NCBI RefSeq assembly: GCF_006385555.1
Contig: NZ_CP041036.1
Span: forward strand, 3,472,001 to 3,536,000
Direction: 5' to 3'
DNA: 64,000 bases
DNA from: Shewanella polaris
Lineage (GTDB): Bacteria; Pseudomonadota; Gammaproteobacteria; Enterobacterales; Shewanellaceae
Made by a program: the position numbers and the translations under genes. Shown here piece by piece: positions 1-9,729 of this stretch. The notes below the pieces were generated by a model. It worked only from the letters and a program-made list of their open reading frames with translations, had not been told where the DNA came from and did not search any database. The stretch's first letter is position 1; each line of letters starts with the position of its first letter.

Positions 1-249
1 GCATGAGTATCAATCATAAAATTGCCTTTTTATACTATCGCCAACATTAGTATCGATGGTTGGTTGTAATGTGGTTATTGATATTACAATATTATTTTCA
101 TGTTTGTTCACTATTGGCAAACAACAATGTTGATTTTCTAGTATTAACCCCATACCACCACACACAAAAAATACATGACTATCAATTAGTTACACAAAAT
201 AATTTAAGAATAGCTTTATTCATCTTAATAATCCAAAAAAAACATCAAT
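1..249. other. Left edge, no gene supported
   Basis: This AT-rich stretch lies downstream of prfC and before whatever gene lies to the left of the window. A 63-codon open frame on the plus strand can be read here, but it has no ribosome binding site, no recognisable product and a composition like non-coding DNA. I see no gene in it. Confidence 0.5.
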
Positions 250-277
250 AAAAAAGGCGGCAAAGCCACCTTTTTAA
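250..277 (-). terminator. Rho-independent terminator of prfC
   Basis: On the minus strand a GC-rich stem (GGTGGC / GCCGCC, loop TTT) is followed by a run of six T, about 27 bases after the prfC stop codon. The A-run on the other side could let it work in both directions. Confidence 0.85.
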
Positions 278-303
278 CATATCTGCAAAAACTATCTTAA
301 CAA

Positions 304-1884
304 TTAGTGTTCGCGTGTTTTGGTAAACTCAATATCAGGATAACGTTCCATTGATAAGTTGAGATTGACCATTGTAGGGGCAATATAGGTTAAATTATTG
401 CCGCCATCTAGGGCTAACTGTTGACTGCATTTACGACGAAACTCTTCTAATTTACGTTCATCTTTGCAATAGACCCAACGAGCGGTACTGACACTGATAC
501 CTTCGTAAATGGCTTCTACGTTATATTCACTTTTTAAGCGCCCAACAACCACTTCAAACTGAAGTACACCAACAGCACCAACAATTAAATCATTAGAATC
601 CACAGGTCTGAAGACTTGTACTGCACCTTCTTCTGCTAGCTGAACCAAGCCTTTTAGTAACTGCTTTTGCTTAAGAGGATCTTTTAAACGAATACGGCGG
701 AACATTTCAGGCGCGAAATTAGGCACACCAGTAAAGCGCAGTTTTTCACCTTGAGTAAATGTATCACCAATTCGCATAGTGCCGTGATTGTGTAAGCCAA
801 TAATATCACCAGGATAAGCAGCTTCAGCACGGCTACGATCCCCTGCCATAAAGGTTAACGCGTCACTGACATTTACATCTTTACCAATACGAACATGATG
901 CATTTTCATGCCTTGTTCATATACACCAGAGCAGATGCGCATAAAGGCAACCCGATCTCGGTGTTTAGGATCCATGTTAGCTTGAATTTTGAAGATAAAA
1001 CCTGAGAATTTCTCTTCATCAGGAGTGACTCTGCGGACATCACTTTCACGAGGCAATGGTTTTGGGGCCCATTCAACAATACCATCCAAAATATGGTCCA
1101 CACCGAAGTTACCTAAGGCTGTACCGAAATATACTGGCGTAAGCTCACCTTTTAGAAAAGCTTCTTGATTGAATTCATTTGAAGCGCCAGCAACCAGTTC
1201 CATTTCATCACGTATTTCAGTGGCGTATGATCCAAGGACTTTATCTAGTTCAGGATTATGTAATCCTTTAATAATGCGTTCTTCTTGGATGGTATGACCC
1301 ATACCGCTCTGGTATAAAATGATTTCATCTCGCAAAATATGGTACACACCTTTAAATTCCTTACCTGAACCTATTGGCCAGGTAATAGGTGCACAAGCTA
1401 TTTTTAAGATGTCTTCAACTTCATCCATCAATTCAATGGGATCGCGAATATCGCGGTCACATTTGTTCATGAATGTCACTATGGGTGTATCACGTAAGCG
1501 CGTTACTTCCATAAGCTTAATAGTACGATCTTCAACACCTTTAGCGGAGTCAATAACCATTAAACATGAATCTACTGCGGTTAGTGTACGGTAGGTATCT
1601 TCCGAAAAATCTTCGTGACCAGGCGTATCAAGTAAATTGATAAGCGCACCACCGTAAGGGAATTGCATCACAGAGGTGGTAATCGAAATACCACGATCTT
1701 TTTCCATTTCCATCCAATCAGATTTAGCATGTTGACCAGACTTTTTACCTTTTACCGTACCGGCCTTTTGTAAGGCGTTTCCGAATAAAAGTACTTTTTC
1801 GGTGATGGTGGTTTTACCCGCATCGGGGTGCGAAATGATGGCGAAAGTACGACGCTTGTCGACCTCAACTTTATTGCCTGACAT
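304..1884 (-). CDS. prfC: Peptide chain release factor 3 (RF3)
   Basis: RF3 is the class II release factor GTPase that removes RF1 and RF2 from the ribosome after peptide release. The 526-residue protein has the usual length. The P-loop HPDAGKTT is at about residues 19-26, the switch II motif DTPGHEDF at about 86-93 and NKCD near 140. The EF-G-like second and third domains follow. The ATG is preceded by AAGG at five bases, which supports the start. A stand-alone transcript is likely: a promoter-like sequence lies just upstream and a terminator just after the stop. Confidence 0.97.
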   Translation of the reverse strand: MSGNKVEVDKRRTFAIISHPDAGKTTITEKVLLFGNALQKAGTVKGKKSGQHAKSDWMEMEKDRGISITTSVMQFPYGGALINLLDTPGHEDFSEDTYRTLTAVDSCLMVIDSAKGVEDRTIKLMEVTRLRDTPIVTFMNKCDRDIRDPIELMDEVEDILKIACAPITWPIGSGKEFKGVYHILRDEIILYQSGMGHTIQEERIIKGLHNPELDKVLGSYATEIRDEMELVAGASNEFNQEAFLKGELTPVYFGTALGNFGVDHILDGIVEWAPKPLPRESDVRRVTPDEEKFSGFIFKIQANMDPKHRDRVAFMRICSGVYEQGMKMHHVRIGKDVNVSDALTFMAGDRSRAEAAYPGDIIGLHNHGTMRIGDTFTQGEKLRFTGVPNFAPEMFRRIRLKDPLKQKQLLKGLVQLAEEGAVQVFRPVDSNDLIVGAVGVLQFEVVVGRLKSEYNVEAIYEGISVSTARWVYCKDERKLEEFRRKCSQQLALDGGNNLTYIAPTMVNLNLSMERYPDIEFTKTREH

Positions 1885-1905
1885 GTTAACCTTGCACTAG
1901 CCGCT

Positions 1906-1930
1906 AAAAAAGGCGCAAATTATAGCGCCT
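1906..1930 (-). terminator. Terminator of nlpI with a TATAAT box in its loop (possible prfC promoter)
   Basis: Read on the minus strand, AGGCGC and GCGCCT form a stem followed by six T, 31 bases after the nlpI stop codon, so it fits a Rho-independent terminator. The loop contains a perfect TATAAT (plus coordinates 1919-1924), and TAGCCA lies 17 bases upstream as a weak -35. The same DNA could therefore end the nlpI transcript and start the prfC one, 22 bases before the prfC ATG. The terminator is well supported; the promoter role is inference. Confidence 0.65.
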
Positions 1931-1960
1931 ATCGACAGAATTGGCTAGGCAAAGTGTTTT

Positions 1961-2872
1961 TTAGTGCTTCGCTGATAATTCGGTAGATTGTTGAATCATA
2001 TTTTGCATTTTAGCTAATTCAATTCTCGCATAACGATGTTCAACAAAATCATAGATATTGGTGGCTAACGTTAAACGGTAAAAATTAGCAGCTTGCTGAT
2101 ATTGCCCCTTTTCCGCAGCATGTTTAGCTAAGTAAAAATATGCTTCACATAAACGTTCTGCGTATTCTTTAGGTTGAGACAAACCGACTTTAGCTGCAAC
2201 AAACACTTGTTCTTGACTGACTTTTCCCATGTAAAAATCGACCAATACACTGGACCAAGCTTCATTTCTTAATTGCTTTCGCTGTTCAGTTAAATTAATT
2301 AAAGCGCTATTTTTATCTATAGAGGAAGCCATTAAATAAAGCCAAAGAACACGGTAACCATCACTAGGATCTTGCTCATAAAATGCTTTCATATCATTAA
2401 CGGCTAACTCGTAACGTTCGCCATAATATAAAGCAATTCCTCTATTTAAGTAGGCGTAGTCATAACTTGGTGACAATTCTAATACACCATCGAATGCTTC
2501 ATAAGCACTCTCAAACTCACCTTCTTGGGTATAATAAATACCTAAAAAATTATAAGCATCGGCTAAGTCTGGTTGTAATTTTATAGCTTGATGGAAATCA
2601 ATTCGACCGAGCAAACGCAAACCAACACTGTCATATATAACCCCACGGTCATAATGAAAACGTGCGCGTTGTTCGTCAGTTAACTCCATAGTAGCCAAAA
2701 TTTCATTCAGCTTTGCCAAGGTCAATTCCAATTTATAATCTGGCATCACTGGCGCGACAATCATCTGTCCTGCAATATCATCTTTTGAACCTAACGTTGC
2801 AGCACACCCTGACAATAACATACTTGCACCGACAACAACGGCAACGATTGTGGTGCGTAGTTTACATTCCAT
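1961..2872 (-). CDS. nlpI: Lipoprotein NlpI, TPR repeat protein
   Basis: NlpI is an outer-membrane lipoprotein that acts as an adaptor for peptidoglycan hydrolases and the Prc protease. The N terminus is a lipoprotein signal peptide with the lipobox LLSGC, the lipidated cysteine being at about residue 23. The rest is helical with TPR units, clearest between about residues 60 and 165 (for example the DLADAYNFLGIYY and DYAYLNRGIALYY segments). The 303 residues are close to the E. coli length. Position next to pnp is the classic location for this gene. It has its own promoter region because pnp ends in a terminator 90 bases upstream. Confidence 0.93.
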   Translation of the reverse strand: MECKLRTTIVAVVVGASMLLSGCAATLGSKDDIAGQMIVAPVMPDYKLELTLAKLNEILATMELTDEQRARFHYDRGVIYDSVGLRLLGRIDFHQAIKLQPDLADAYNFLGIYYTQEGEFESAYEAFDGVLELSPSYDYAYLNRGIALYYGERYELAVNDMKAFYEQDPSDGYRVLWLYLMASSIDKNSALINLTEQRKQLRNEAWSSVLVDFYMGKVSQEQVFVAAKVGLSQPKEYAERLCEAYFYLAKHAAEKGQYQQAANFYRLTLATNIYDFVEHRYARIELAKMQNMIQQSTELSAKH

Positions 2873-2965
2873 CCGCTTTACCTTATCAGGTTCTATTAAT
2901 ATTCAACATCATAGCAATCTGGCAATCTAAGAGCCATGGACATTACAGATTATTTTTCGATAGAT

Positions 2966-2998
2966 AAAAAAAAGGAGATCAAATGATCTCCTTTTTTT
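2966..2998 (-). terminator. Rho-independent terminator of pnp
   Basis: An eight-base stem (GGAGATCA / TGATCTCC) is flanked by A and T runs, 27 bases after the pnp stop codon. It is almost perfectly symmetric, so it could also stop transcription from the other side. Confidence 0.9.
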
Positions 2999-3024
2999 AG
3001 TATAACTAAGATTTAACGATTAAA

Positions 3025-5130
3025 TTACTCAGCAGTTTCTTTTGCTTGAGCTTCTTTAATTGATAATCTTACACGACCTTGACGATCCACTTCCATTACC
3101 TTAACAGCAACTTCTTGGTTCATTTCTAAATGGTCAGATACATTTGCTACACGTTCGTCACTGATTTGTGAGATGTGTACTAAACCATCTTTACCTGGAA
3201 GAATGTTAACGAAGGCACCGAAATCAACGATACGGATAACTTTACCGTTATAGATACGACCCACTTCAACTTCAGCAGTGATTTCTTCAATACGACGGAT
3301 AGCTTCTTTAGTTGCTTCACCATTTGAAGATGCAATCTTAACAGTACCATTATCATCTAGCTCAATCGTAGTGCCAGTTTCTTCGGTTAGCGCGCGAATT
3401 ACCGCACCGCCTTTACCAATGACATCACGGATTTTTTCTGGATTAATCTTGATAGTCGTAATACGTGGAGCATGGGCAGAAATATCATCACGATGTGAAC
3501 CAATAGCTTGATCCATTACGTTTAAGATATGAACACGTGCACCATAAGCTTGCTGCAACGCGATATCCATAATCTCTTTAGTAATGCCTTCGATCTTAAT
3601 ATCCATCTGCAATGCAGTAATACCGTCACGAGTACCCGCTACTTTAAAGTCCATATCACCTAAGTGATCTTCATCGCCTAGGATGTCAGAAAGTACAACG
3701 AAATCGTCACCTTCTTTAACTAGTCCCATTGCAATACCTGCAACCGACGACTTAATTGGTACACCCGCATCCATTAATGCTAATGAAGTACCACATACAG
3801 AAGCCATTGAGCTTGAACCGTTAGATTCAGTAATTTCAGATACAACACGAATGCTGTATGGAAATTCTTCAGCTGAAGGCATAACAGCATTCATACCACG
3901 CCATGCTAACTTACCATGACCGATTTCGCGGCGCTTAGGTGAGCCAACCATACCTGTTTCACCAACAGAATACGGAGGGAAGTTATAGTGAAGCATAAAA
4001 CGATTAGTACGTTCGCCCATAATGCTATCAATTTTCTGAGCATCACGTTCAGTACCTAAAGTACAGGTTACTAGAGCTTGAGTTTCACCACGAGTAAATA
4101 ATGAACTACCGTGTGTACGTGGAAGTACACCAGCTAAAACACTTAATGCGCGGATCATGTCTGGCTCACGACCATCGATACGTGGCTTACCATTAATAAT
4201 ACGTCCACGTACAACACTTTTCTCTAAGCTACCAAGTAAGTTGTCTACTTCGCGAGTATCAACTTCTGGATTTTCAGCAACTAATGCTGCTTTAGCTGCG
4301 TCTTTAACAATACCGACTTGTACATAACGGTCTTGCTTAACTTCAATTTGATAAGCTTCTGTCATGCCTACTTCAGCAAGTTCTTTAATTTTGGCAACTA
4401 ACACAGGATCTTGAACTGGTGCAGTCCATTCCCACATTGGTTTGCCGGCTTCAGCCTTGAACTCAGCAATGGCATCAACAACGACTTGTTGTTGATCATG
4501 GCCGTAAGTTACAGCACCTAACATGATTTCTTCTGCAAGCGCTTTAGCTTCAGATTCAACCATAAGTACAGCACCTTTAGTACCCGCTACCACTAAGTTA
4601 AGTGAACTTGTAGCAAGCTGATCAACAGTTGGGTTCAGTACATATTCACCGTCGATGTAACCAACACGTGCAGCGCCAAGTGGGCCACTGAAAGGGATAC
4701 CAGAGATAGCAAGTGCCGCAGAAGTACCAATCATTGAAACAATATCTGGTTCGATTTGTGGGTCAACTGAAACTACAGTGATGATAACTTGAACTTCGTT
4801 TTTAAAACCGTTAGGAAATAAAGGACGAATAGGACGGTCAATTAGACGTGCAATCAGAGTTTCATCTTCTGAAGGACGACCTTCACGCTTGAAGAAACCA
4901 CCAGGGATTTTACCTGCAGCATAGGTTTTTTCTTGATAATTAACCGTTAGAGGGAAAAAACCACGGCTTAGATCCGCTACTTTTTTACCCACTACAGTAA
5001 CTAATACTGTGGTATCGCCCATGCTTGCTAAAACTGCAGCATCTGCTTGACGTGCAATAACACCCGTTTCTAAGGTGACTGTATGTTGACCATACTCAAA
5101 ACTCTTTACAATTGGATTCACGTGACCCAT
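3025..5130 (-). CDS. pnp: Polyribonucleotide nucleotidyltransferase (PNPase)
   Basis: PNPase degrades RNA from the 3' end using phosphate and is a degradosome component. The 701-residue protein has two RNase PH-like domains (about residues 1-230 and 310-550) separated by a helical domain, then a KH domain (about 553-615, with the [12 protein letters not shown] signature) and an S1 domain (about 620-690). Start choice: ATG at 5130 gives [18 protein letters not shown]; a GTG three codons later would match other family members more tightly. The usual rpsO-pnp pairing is broken here by a divergent GGDEF/EAL gene, so pnp must be transcribed from the 5131-5524 gap. Confidence 0.97.
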   Translation of the reverse strand: MGHVNPIVKSFEYGQHTVTLETGVIARQADAAVLASMGDTTVLVTVVGKKVADLSRGFFPLTVNYQEKTYAAGKIPGGFFKREGRPSEDETLIARLIDRPIRPLFPNGFKNEVQVIITVVSVDPQIEPDIVSMIGTSAALAISGIPFSGPLGAARVGYIDGEYVLNPTVDQLATSSLNLVVAGTKGAVLMVESEAKALAEEIMLGAVTYGHDQQQVVVDAIAEFKAEAGKPMWEWTAPVQDPVLVAKIKELAEVGMTEAYQIEVKQDRYVQVGIVKDAAKAALVAENPEVDTREVDNLLGSLEKSVVRGRIINGKPRIDGREPDMIRALSVLAGVLPRTHGSSLFTRGETQALVTCTLGTERDAQKIDSIMGERTNRFMLHYNFPPYSVGETGMVGSPKRREIGHGKLAWRGMNAVMPSAEEFPYSIRVVSEITESNGSSSMASVCGTSLALMDAGVPIKSSVAGIAMGLVKEGDDFVVLSDILGDEDHLGDMDFKVAGTRDGITALQMDIKIEGITKEIMDIALQQAYGARVHILNVMDQAIGSHRDDISAHAPRITTIKINPEKIRDVIGKGGAVIRALTEETGTTIELDDNGTVKIASSNGEATKEAIRRIEEITAEVEVGRIYNGKVIRIVDFGAFVNILPGKDGLVHISQISDERVANVSDHLEMNQEVAVKVMEVDRQGRVRLSIKEAQAKETAE

Positions 5131-5524
5131 TCCTTAATTTAATGACCTTTAATTACGCGTACGAGTATACTTCAATTAGCTCGAATAGTTAAATAGACGC
5201 GAGTGGTAGAATGTGAAAATCATAAAAATAATCACATTCCTAGATGAGCACACCGTATTGAAAACTCAATGTGGCACGAAAAACCTCTATTTATGTCTAT
5301 TAAGTGACTTAAGGTTGACTTATTGCACTGATTATTGATGACAAGACAGAGGAACTTGACTAAAGTTATGAGCAATAATATCAATTTCTGTCGGGTTTAT
5401 ATATTGAACAACCACAATAGAATTGATTTTCATATTGGGTCTACATATTTTGTAGTTTTAGCATTTTAAGATGTTACAAAATTAACGTAAAAATAGTCAC
5501 TTATGTGACATGGAATAATACATA
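5131..5524. promoter_or_regulatory. Divergent control region between pnp and the GGDEF/EAL gene
   Basis: This 394-base gap has no gene. It must hold the pnp promoter and leader on the minus strand and the promoter of the GGDEF/EAL gene on the plus strand. An eight-base inverted repeat (GAATGTGA at 5209-5216, TCACATTC at 5232-5239) lies about 80-110 bases upstream of the pnp start and could be a leader stem-loop of the kind cut by RNase III in E. coli pnp. Plus-strand promoter candidates are TTGACT 5356-5361 with TATCAA 5379-5384, and TTGATT 5423-5428 with TATTTT 5446-5451, both with 17-base spacing. None is proven. Confidence 0.4.
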
Positions 5525-7558
5525 ATGACCAATTTTAAGTCCCTAACATGGAAACAGACAAACTTAGTTGTTTTTACTGCTTTATTTTTTGCAATTGCCA
5601 TTTTTATTGTCGAAATAGCACTAGTCGTCATCACGACTAAACAACAACTGACAGCTGCACAGCAAGAACTACTGAATTCTGTTGAACAAACCACCACCAA
5701 CGCTGTGTGGTCTTTAGATGATAAACTTGCCAGTCAAACTCTAGAGGGCATTATCAAAGTCGATAATGTTGGCTCGGCTGTCATTGAACTTGATGACGGT
5801 TCATTATTTGTTTCTTCGGCAAATGAGTTAAATGAATTATCAAATAGTTATGTTTCCATCAGCAACCGTCTTTTTGGTGATCTGAAAGAAATTTCGCGCC
5901 CGTTATATCGCCCATTCTATTTTGAAGGTAATAAGCAACAACAGCTAATCGGCACACTTACCATATTCTACGACACGCAAAAACTCACCAACAAACTGTT
6001 TAATCAACTCCAACTTGGACTCATTGCCACATTGGCTCGAGCATTGTTGCTCACTTTAGTATTAACGGTGGTGTTTCATCGTTTTCTCACTCAACCTATT
6101 GCTCGTATTAGTGAAGCTATCGATAAAATTGACCCAGATTATCCTGATGAAAATCTATTGCCCATGTCTAAAGCGCATAAGGATGATGAATTAGGACTTG
6201 TGACAAGTAAGTTTAATCAGATTTTGCTGCAATTTAGCCAAACCCAAAACAAACTCCGAAAAATGGCAACCCGAGACCCATTGACTGGTTTGCCTAATCG
6301 GGCTTTATTATTAGAAACGTTGAATGTAACCATTCAACGTTCTCGAGTTCATAAACGGAATTTCGCCTTACTCTTTATTGATTTAGACCGGTTTAAAAAC
6401 GTCAATGACTCATTAGGTCATGCTATCGGTGATCAATTCCTGGCTCGTATTGCGCGTATATTAGAAAGAGTGGTTGGTGAGCAAGGTAGTGTGGCTCGTT
6501 TAGGTGGCGATGAATTTGTAATTTTAGCCGATGAGATTCAAACACCTTCACAAGCAGCAGACTTTGTTGACAAGTTGCTTATTCAATTAAACACCCCAAT
6601 TCAACTTAACGAGCACGCCATTCATCCAGCGGCATCTATCGGTATCTCTATTTATCCAGAAGATGGCATCACGGCAGAAGATTTAATTCGTCATGCAGAT
6701 ATCGCGATGTACAGTGCTAAAGCAGCTGGCTCAAATCAATGGGCGTTTTTCAAGCAACAAATGACTGAGCGCGCTGCGGTTAGATTACGTACAGAAGCCT
6801 CTTTACATGATGCACTAAAGAACAATGAGTTCTTATTGTATTTTCAACCTAAATTTGATCTAAAAACCGATAAAGTTGTTGGCTGTGAAGCGTTAATTCG
6901 CTGGCAAAAAGACGGACGCTTGATTAGCCCTATGTCATTTATTCCCGTGGCAGAAGAAACAGGGATAATCATCCCTATTGGTCGTTGGGTCATTGAACAA
7001 ACTTGTAAAGTGATTCGAGAATGGCAACGTAAATACAATTATGAAATTCCTATTGCCGTCAATGTGGCCTCACAACAATTTGCTGATGCTAGTTTAGTTC
7101 CTGATATTAAACAATTGGCAATTCGTTACCAAATCCGTCCAGAATTGCTTGAAATCGAAATTACTGAAACATCGCTAATGAATGATATTGAACAAGCTAT
7201 AACAAAATTAGAACTGCTCAAATCTGCCGGTTTTGGGATTGCGGTTGATGACTTTGGTACTGGATATTCATCATTGTCTTATTTACGTCACCTGCCAATT
7301 ACCACCATGAAAATTGATCGAGCATTTGTGAGCGATCTTCCACAGGATAGCGCTATTGCATCGACTATTTTAATGCTTGGTCGCCAGCTTGACTTGACGA
7401 TTGTTGCTGAAGGTATCGAGAATATACAACAGCTTGAATGGCTCAGAGAAAATCAATGTGAAATAGGCCAAGGTTTTTATTTCAGTGAGCCGTTACCCAT
7501 AGAAGAATTTGAAGAAAAATATATAGCCTCTAATACCGCTAAGATCATTCATGTGTAG
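5525..7558 (+). CDS. Membrane GGDEF/EAL protein (diguanylate cyclase / phosphodiesterase)
   Basis: This 677-residue protein probably makes or breaks cyclic di-GMP. The order is a transmembrane helix (about 12-36), a periplasmic sensor segment (about 37-158), a second helix (about 161-186), a HAMP-like linker to about 240, a GGDEF domain (about 245-405) and an EAL domain (about 420-660). Both catalytic motifs look intact: RLGGDEF in the first; EAL, ETE, DDFGTGYSS, KIDRAF and EGIE in the second. From sequence alone the net activity cannot be decided. It lies opposite to its neighbours, between pnp and rpsO, and is presumably transcribed alone. Confidence 0.93.
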   Translation: MTNFKSLTWKQTNLVVFTALFFAIAIFIVEIALVVITTKQQLTAAQQELLNSVEQTTTNAVWSLDDKLASQTLEGIIKVDNVGSAVIELDDGSLFVSSANELNELSNSYVSISNRLFGDLKEISRPLYRPFYFEGNKQQQLIGTLTIFYDTQKLTNKLFNQLQLGLIATLARALLLTLVLTVVFHRFLTQPIARISEAIDKIDPDYPDENLLPMSKAHKDDELGLVTSKFNQILLQFSQTQNKLRKMATRDPLTGLPNRALLLETLNVTIQRSRVHKRNFALLFIDLDRFKNVNDSLGHAIGDQFLARIARILERVVGEQGSVARLGGDEFVILADEIQTPSQAADFVDKLLIQLNTPIQLNEHAIHPAASIGISIYPEDGITAEDLIRHADIAMYSAKAAGSNQWAFFKQQMTERAAVRLRTEASLHDALKNNEFLLYFQPKFDLKTDKVVGCEALIRWQKDGRLISPMSFIPVAEETGIIIPIGRWVIEQTCKVIREWQRKYNYEIPIAVNVASQQFADASLVPDIKQLAIRYQIRPELLEIEITETSLMNDIEQAITKLELLKSAGFGIAVDDFGTGYSSLSYLRHLPITTMKIDRAFVSDLPQDSAIASTILMLGRQLDLTIVAEGIENIQQLEWLRENQCEIGQGFYFSEPLPIEEFEEKYIASNTAKIIHV

Positions 7559-7800
7559 GGATTGTATAAACGTGACGTCATATAATTAAGTGACGACGCT
7601 CGCCTGTAAACTGAATGTCTACAATGATTATTTACGTGTACACCAGTACTACACGTGTGGCTCATCATCACAAAAATGGTAATGAAATACTCATTGCTAA
7701 CACCTCAAGCATAAACACTATTATTTTAGATATTGAAGTTCAGCGCTGCAACTATAGTGAGTATGATTATCCAAAGTAAATATTGTTTATTTTGGGCAAT
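7559..7800. other. Intergenic stretch after the GGDEF/EAL gene
   Basis: No gene is visible. A seven-base inverted repeat (ACGTGTA 7634-7640, TACACGT 7650-7656) occurs about 75 bases after the stop codon but has no T-run, so it is not a typical terminator. The strong hairpin at 7801-7828 follows. Confidence 0.4.
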
Positions 7801-7828
7801 AAAAAAGGAGGCTATAGCCTCCTTTTTT
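7801..7828 (-). terminator. Bidirectional terminator between rpsO and the GGDEF/EAL gene
   Basis: This is a perfect 28-base palindrome: A-run, GGAGGCTATAGCCTCC, T-run. It lies 39 bases beyond the rpsO stop codon. Its symmetry means it should stop both rpsO (minus) and the converging GGDEF/EAL transcript (plus). Confidence 0.92.
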
Positions 7829-7867
7829 ATGGTCTAATCTGCTTACAAAAGTAAGCCGAATATCGAA

Positions 7868-8137
7868 TTAACGACGTAAACCTAACTTCTGGATCATAGC
7901 AGTATAACGCGCTACGTCAGTACGCTTTAAGTAAGCAGAAAGCTTACGGCGTGCACTTACCATACGTAATAGACCACGACGTGAGTGGTGATCATGGATG
8001 TGCTCTTTAAAGTGACCTTGAAGGTGGTTAATTTGAGCAGTTAACAAAGCTACTTGAACTTCAGTTGAACCTGTATCGTTTTCGCAGCGACCAAAATCAG
8101 CCAAAATTTTCGCTTTTGCTTCAGCACTTAGTGACAT
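7868..8137 (-). CDS. rpsO: 30S ribosomal protein S15
   Basis: S15 binds the central domain of 16S rRNA early in 30S assembly. Starting at the ATG at 8137 ([12 protein letters not shown]) gives 89 residues, the standard length; an in-frame codon 12 bases upstream would give an unusual extension. GGAGA lies seven bases before this ATG. The conserved core ([28 protein letters not shown]) is complete. A sigma-70 promoter at 8203-8231 and the terminator at 7801-7828 make this a short unit that can be expressed apart from truB. Confidence 0.97.
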   Translation of the reverse strand: MSLSAEAKAKILADFGRCENDTGSTEVQVALLTAQINHLQGHFKEHIHDHHSRRGLLRMVSARRKLSAYLKRTDVARYTAMIQKLGLRR

Positions 8138-8202
8138 GTGTATCTCCAAAAAAAGTAAATGTATCTCTAGCCGATCACTAACTCAGCCAGAGCGAGCGCA
8201 GT

Positions 8203-8231
8203 ATTTTAACCACATTGATAGTTAACCGCAA
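8203..8231 (-). promoter_or_regulatory. Sigma-70 promoter of rpsO
   Basis: On the minus strand TTGCGG and TAAAAT are spaced by 17 bases. The predicted start lies about 60 bases upstream of the rpsO ATG, inside the truB-rpsO gap. Confidence 0.65.
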
Positions 8232-8278
8232 TCTAAATTCGTTTTTTATTGTTAAAAGCCAACGTTAAAGCCGTCTGA

Positions 8279-9232
8279 CTACTCTGCAGGATCATTTTCG
8301 TGAATTACAATCAACCGTTTAGGTGCCAATAGACCATCATCATTCATGATGCCCATACCAACAAATCGATGTGAATCACCAATAGTAATACGCACTAATT
8401 CATCAGGCTTAAGTCCCGCAGCTTGGATTGCTTGTCCTTGCATAACGTAATATAACATCTCGTCTGGCAAGTTAATTTCAGCAAATTTAGCCACAGCTGT
8501 ATCCATTGGTAATAATAATGGATCCATCAATGTCTGAGGCGCAACATCTTGTCTATGGGATTGCTCAACTAACGCTTCTAATTGCGCTAACGTTACCATT
8601 TTTTCATACGGGTATTCGGCAACTTGAGTACGTCGCAACATAATAACATGTGCTCCACAGCCAAGCATTTCACCTAAATCATCAATAATGGTACGTATGT
8701 AAGTCCCTTTAGAACAATGAATGTCTAGGGTTAATTCATCACCTTCAATCTTAATAAAATTGAGCTCAAATACAGTAATAGGTCGCGACTCACGTGGAAC
8801 TTCAATCCCCTCACGAGCATATTTATACAAAGGTTGACCTTGGTATTTTAATGCCGAATACATTGAAGGTATTTGCTGAGTGGTTCCTCGAAAAAACGCA
8901 AGCTTTTCATCAAGTAATGCTTGAGTAACATTAACGGGACGCGTTTGCACGATTTCCCCATCAGAATCACTCGTATCAGTACGTTGACCCAATTTAGCCG
9001 TCACTAGGTAGCGCTTATCCGAATCTAATAAATGCTGAGAGAACTTAGTTGCTTCTCCGAGACAAATAGGCAACATACCTGTTGCTAACGGGTCTAAAGC
9101 ACCTGTATGGCCGGCTTTATTGGCATTAAAAAAACGCTTAACTCTTTGCAGGGCAAAATTAGAGCTCATGCCAGTATCTTTATCGAGTAACACTATACCG
9201 TCGATGAAGCGACCTTTAGGGCGACGAGCCAT
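8279..9232 (-). CDS. truB: tRNA pseudouridine(55) synthase
   Basis: TruB makes the universal pseudouridine at position 55 of tRNAs. The catalytic motif [19 protein letters not shown] carries the aspartate nucleophile at about residue 47, and the RLDxT-like region and a C-terminal PUA-type domain follow; the 317 residues match the family. The start ATG overlaps the rbfA stop codon by one base, which shows translational coupling within the rimP-nusA-infB-rbfA-truB operon. Confidence 0.96.
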   Translation of the reverse strand: MARRPKGRFIDGIVLLDKDTGMSSNFALQRVKRFFNANKAGHTGALDPLATGMLPICLGEATKFSQHLLDSDKRYLVTAKLGQRTDTSDSDGEIVQTRPVNVTQALLDEKLAFFRGTTQQIPSMYSALKYQGQPLYKYAREGIEVPRESRPITVFELNFIKIEGDELTLDIHCSKGTYIRTIIDDLGEMLGCGAHVIMLRRTQVAEYPYEKMVTLAQLEALVEQSHRQDVAPQTLMDPLLLPMDTAVAKFAEINLPDEMLYYVMQGQAIQAAGLKPDELVRITIGDSHRFVGMGIMNDDGLLAPKRLIVIHENDPAE

Positions 9233-9663
9233 TAATCTTGCTCCTTTTCACCGTCAACAGACTCGCTGCTATCAGATGCTTCTGGATTAAACTCTTGCTG
9301 TTTGGCTTTATCTTTATTGATAACTTGGGTCACTAGGTTAGACATACGCATACCTTCAACTAGTGAGCTATCGTAAATAAAGCGTAATTCAGGCATAACA
9401 CGTAATTTCATACGGCCAGCAACTAAAGTACGGATATAAGGCGCAGCAACAGTAAGCGCATCAATTTTTTGTTGAACAAGTTCTGTGTCTTCTTCAAAGA
9501 AAGTCACATAAACTTTTGCATAACTTAAATCACGTGAAACATCGACATCGTTTACAGTAACAAAACCAATGCGAGGATCTTTCATATCGCGCTGCAACAC
9601 CATTGCAAGTTCTTGCTGGAGCTGTTGTGCAATACGACGTGTACGACTAAATTCTTTTGCCAT
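9232..9663 (-). CDS. rbfA: Ribosome-binding factor A
   Basis: RbfA helps mature the 5' end of 16S rRNA and is needed for growth in the cold. I start it at the ATG at 9663 ([15 protein letters not shown]), which gives 143 residues and matches family N termini; a frame extension of 11 codons upstream has no family support. The KH-like fold region with the [19 protein letters not shown] motif is intact, and the acidic tail is usual. A terminator-like hairpin lies between infB and this gene. Confidence 0.95.
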   Translation of the reverse strand: MAKEFSRTRRIAQQLQQELAMVLQRDMKDPRIGFVTVNDVDVSRDLSYAKVYVTFFEEDTELVQQKIDALTVAAPYIRTLVAGRMKLRVMPELRFIYDSSLVEGMRMSNLVTQVINKDKAKQQEFNPEASDSSESVDGEKEQD

Positions 9664-9695
9664 GATGATATGCCATATCGTTAGGTCTACAATCA

Positions 9696-9721
9696 AAAAG
9701 GGCGGCTAAAGCCGCCCTTCC
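9696..9721 (-). terminator. Terminator-like hairpin between infB and rbfA
   Basis: On the minus strand AAGGGCGGC, loop TTTA, GCCGCCCTT and five T form a strong intrinsic terminator 9 bases after the infB stop and 33 bases before the rbfA start. It sits inside an operon, so it probably lowers but does not abolish expression of rbfA and truB. Confidence 0.85.
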
Positions 9722-9729
9722 ATTGGTTC

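Noticed and set aside
60..251. A 63-codon plus-strand open frame at the left edge
   Set aside because: It has no ribosome binding site, no family resemblance, and runs into the prfC terminator. It is probably chance in AT-rich DNA.
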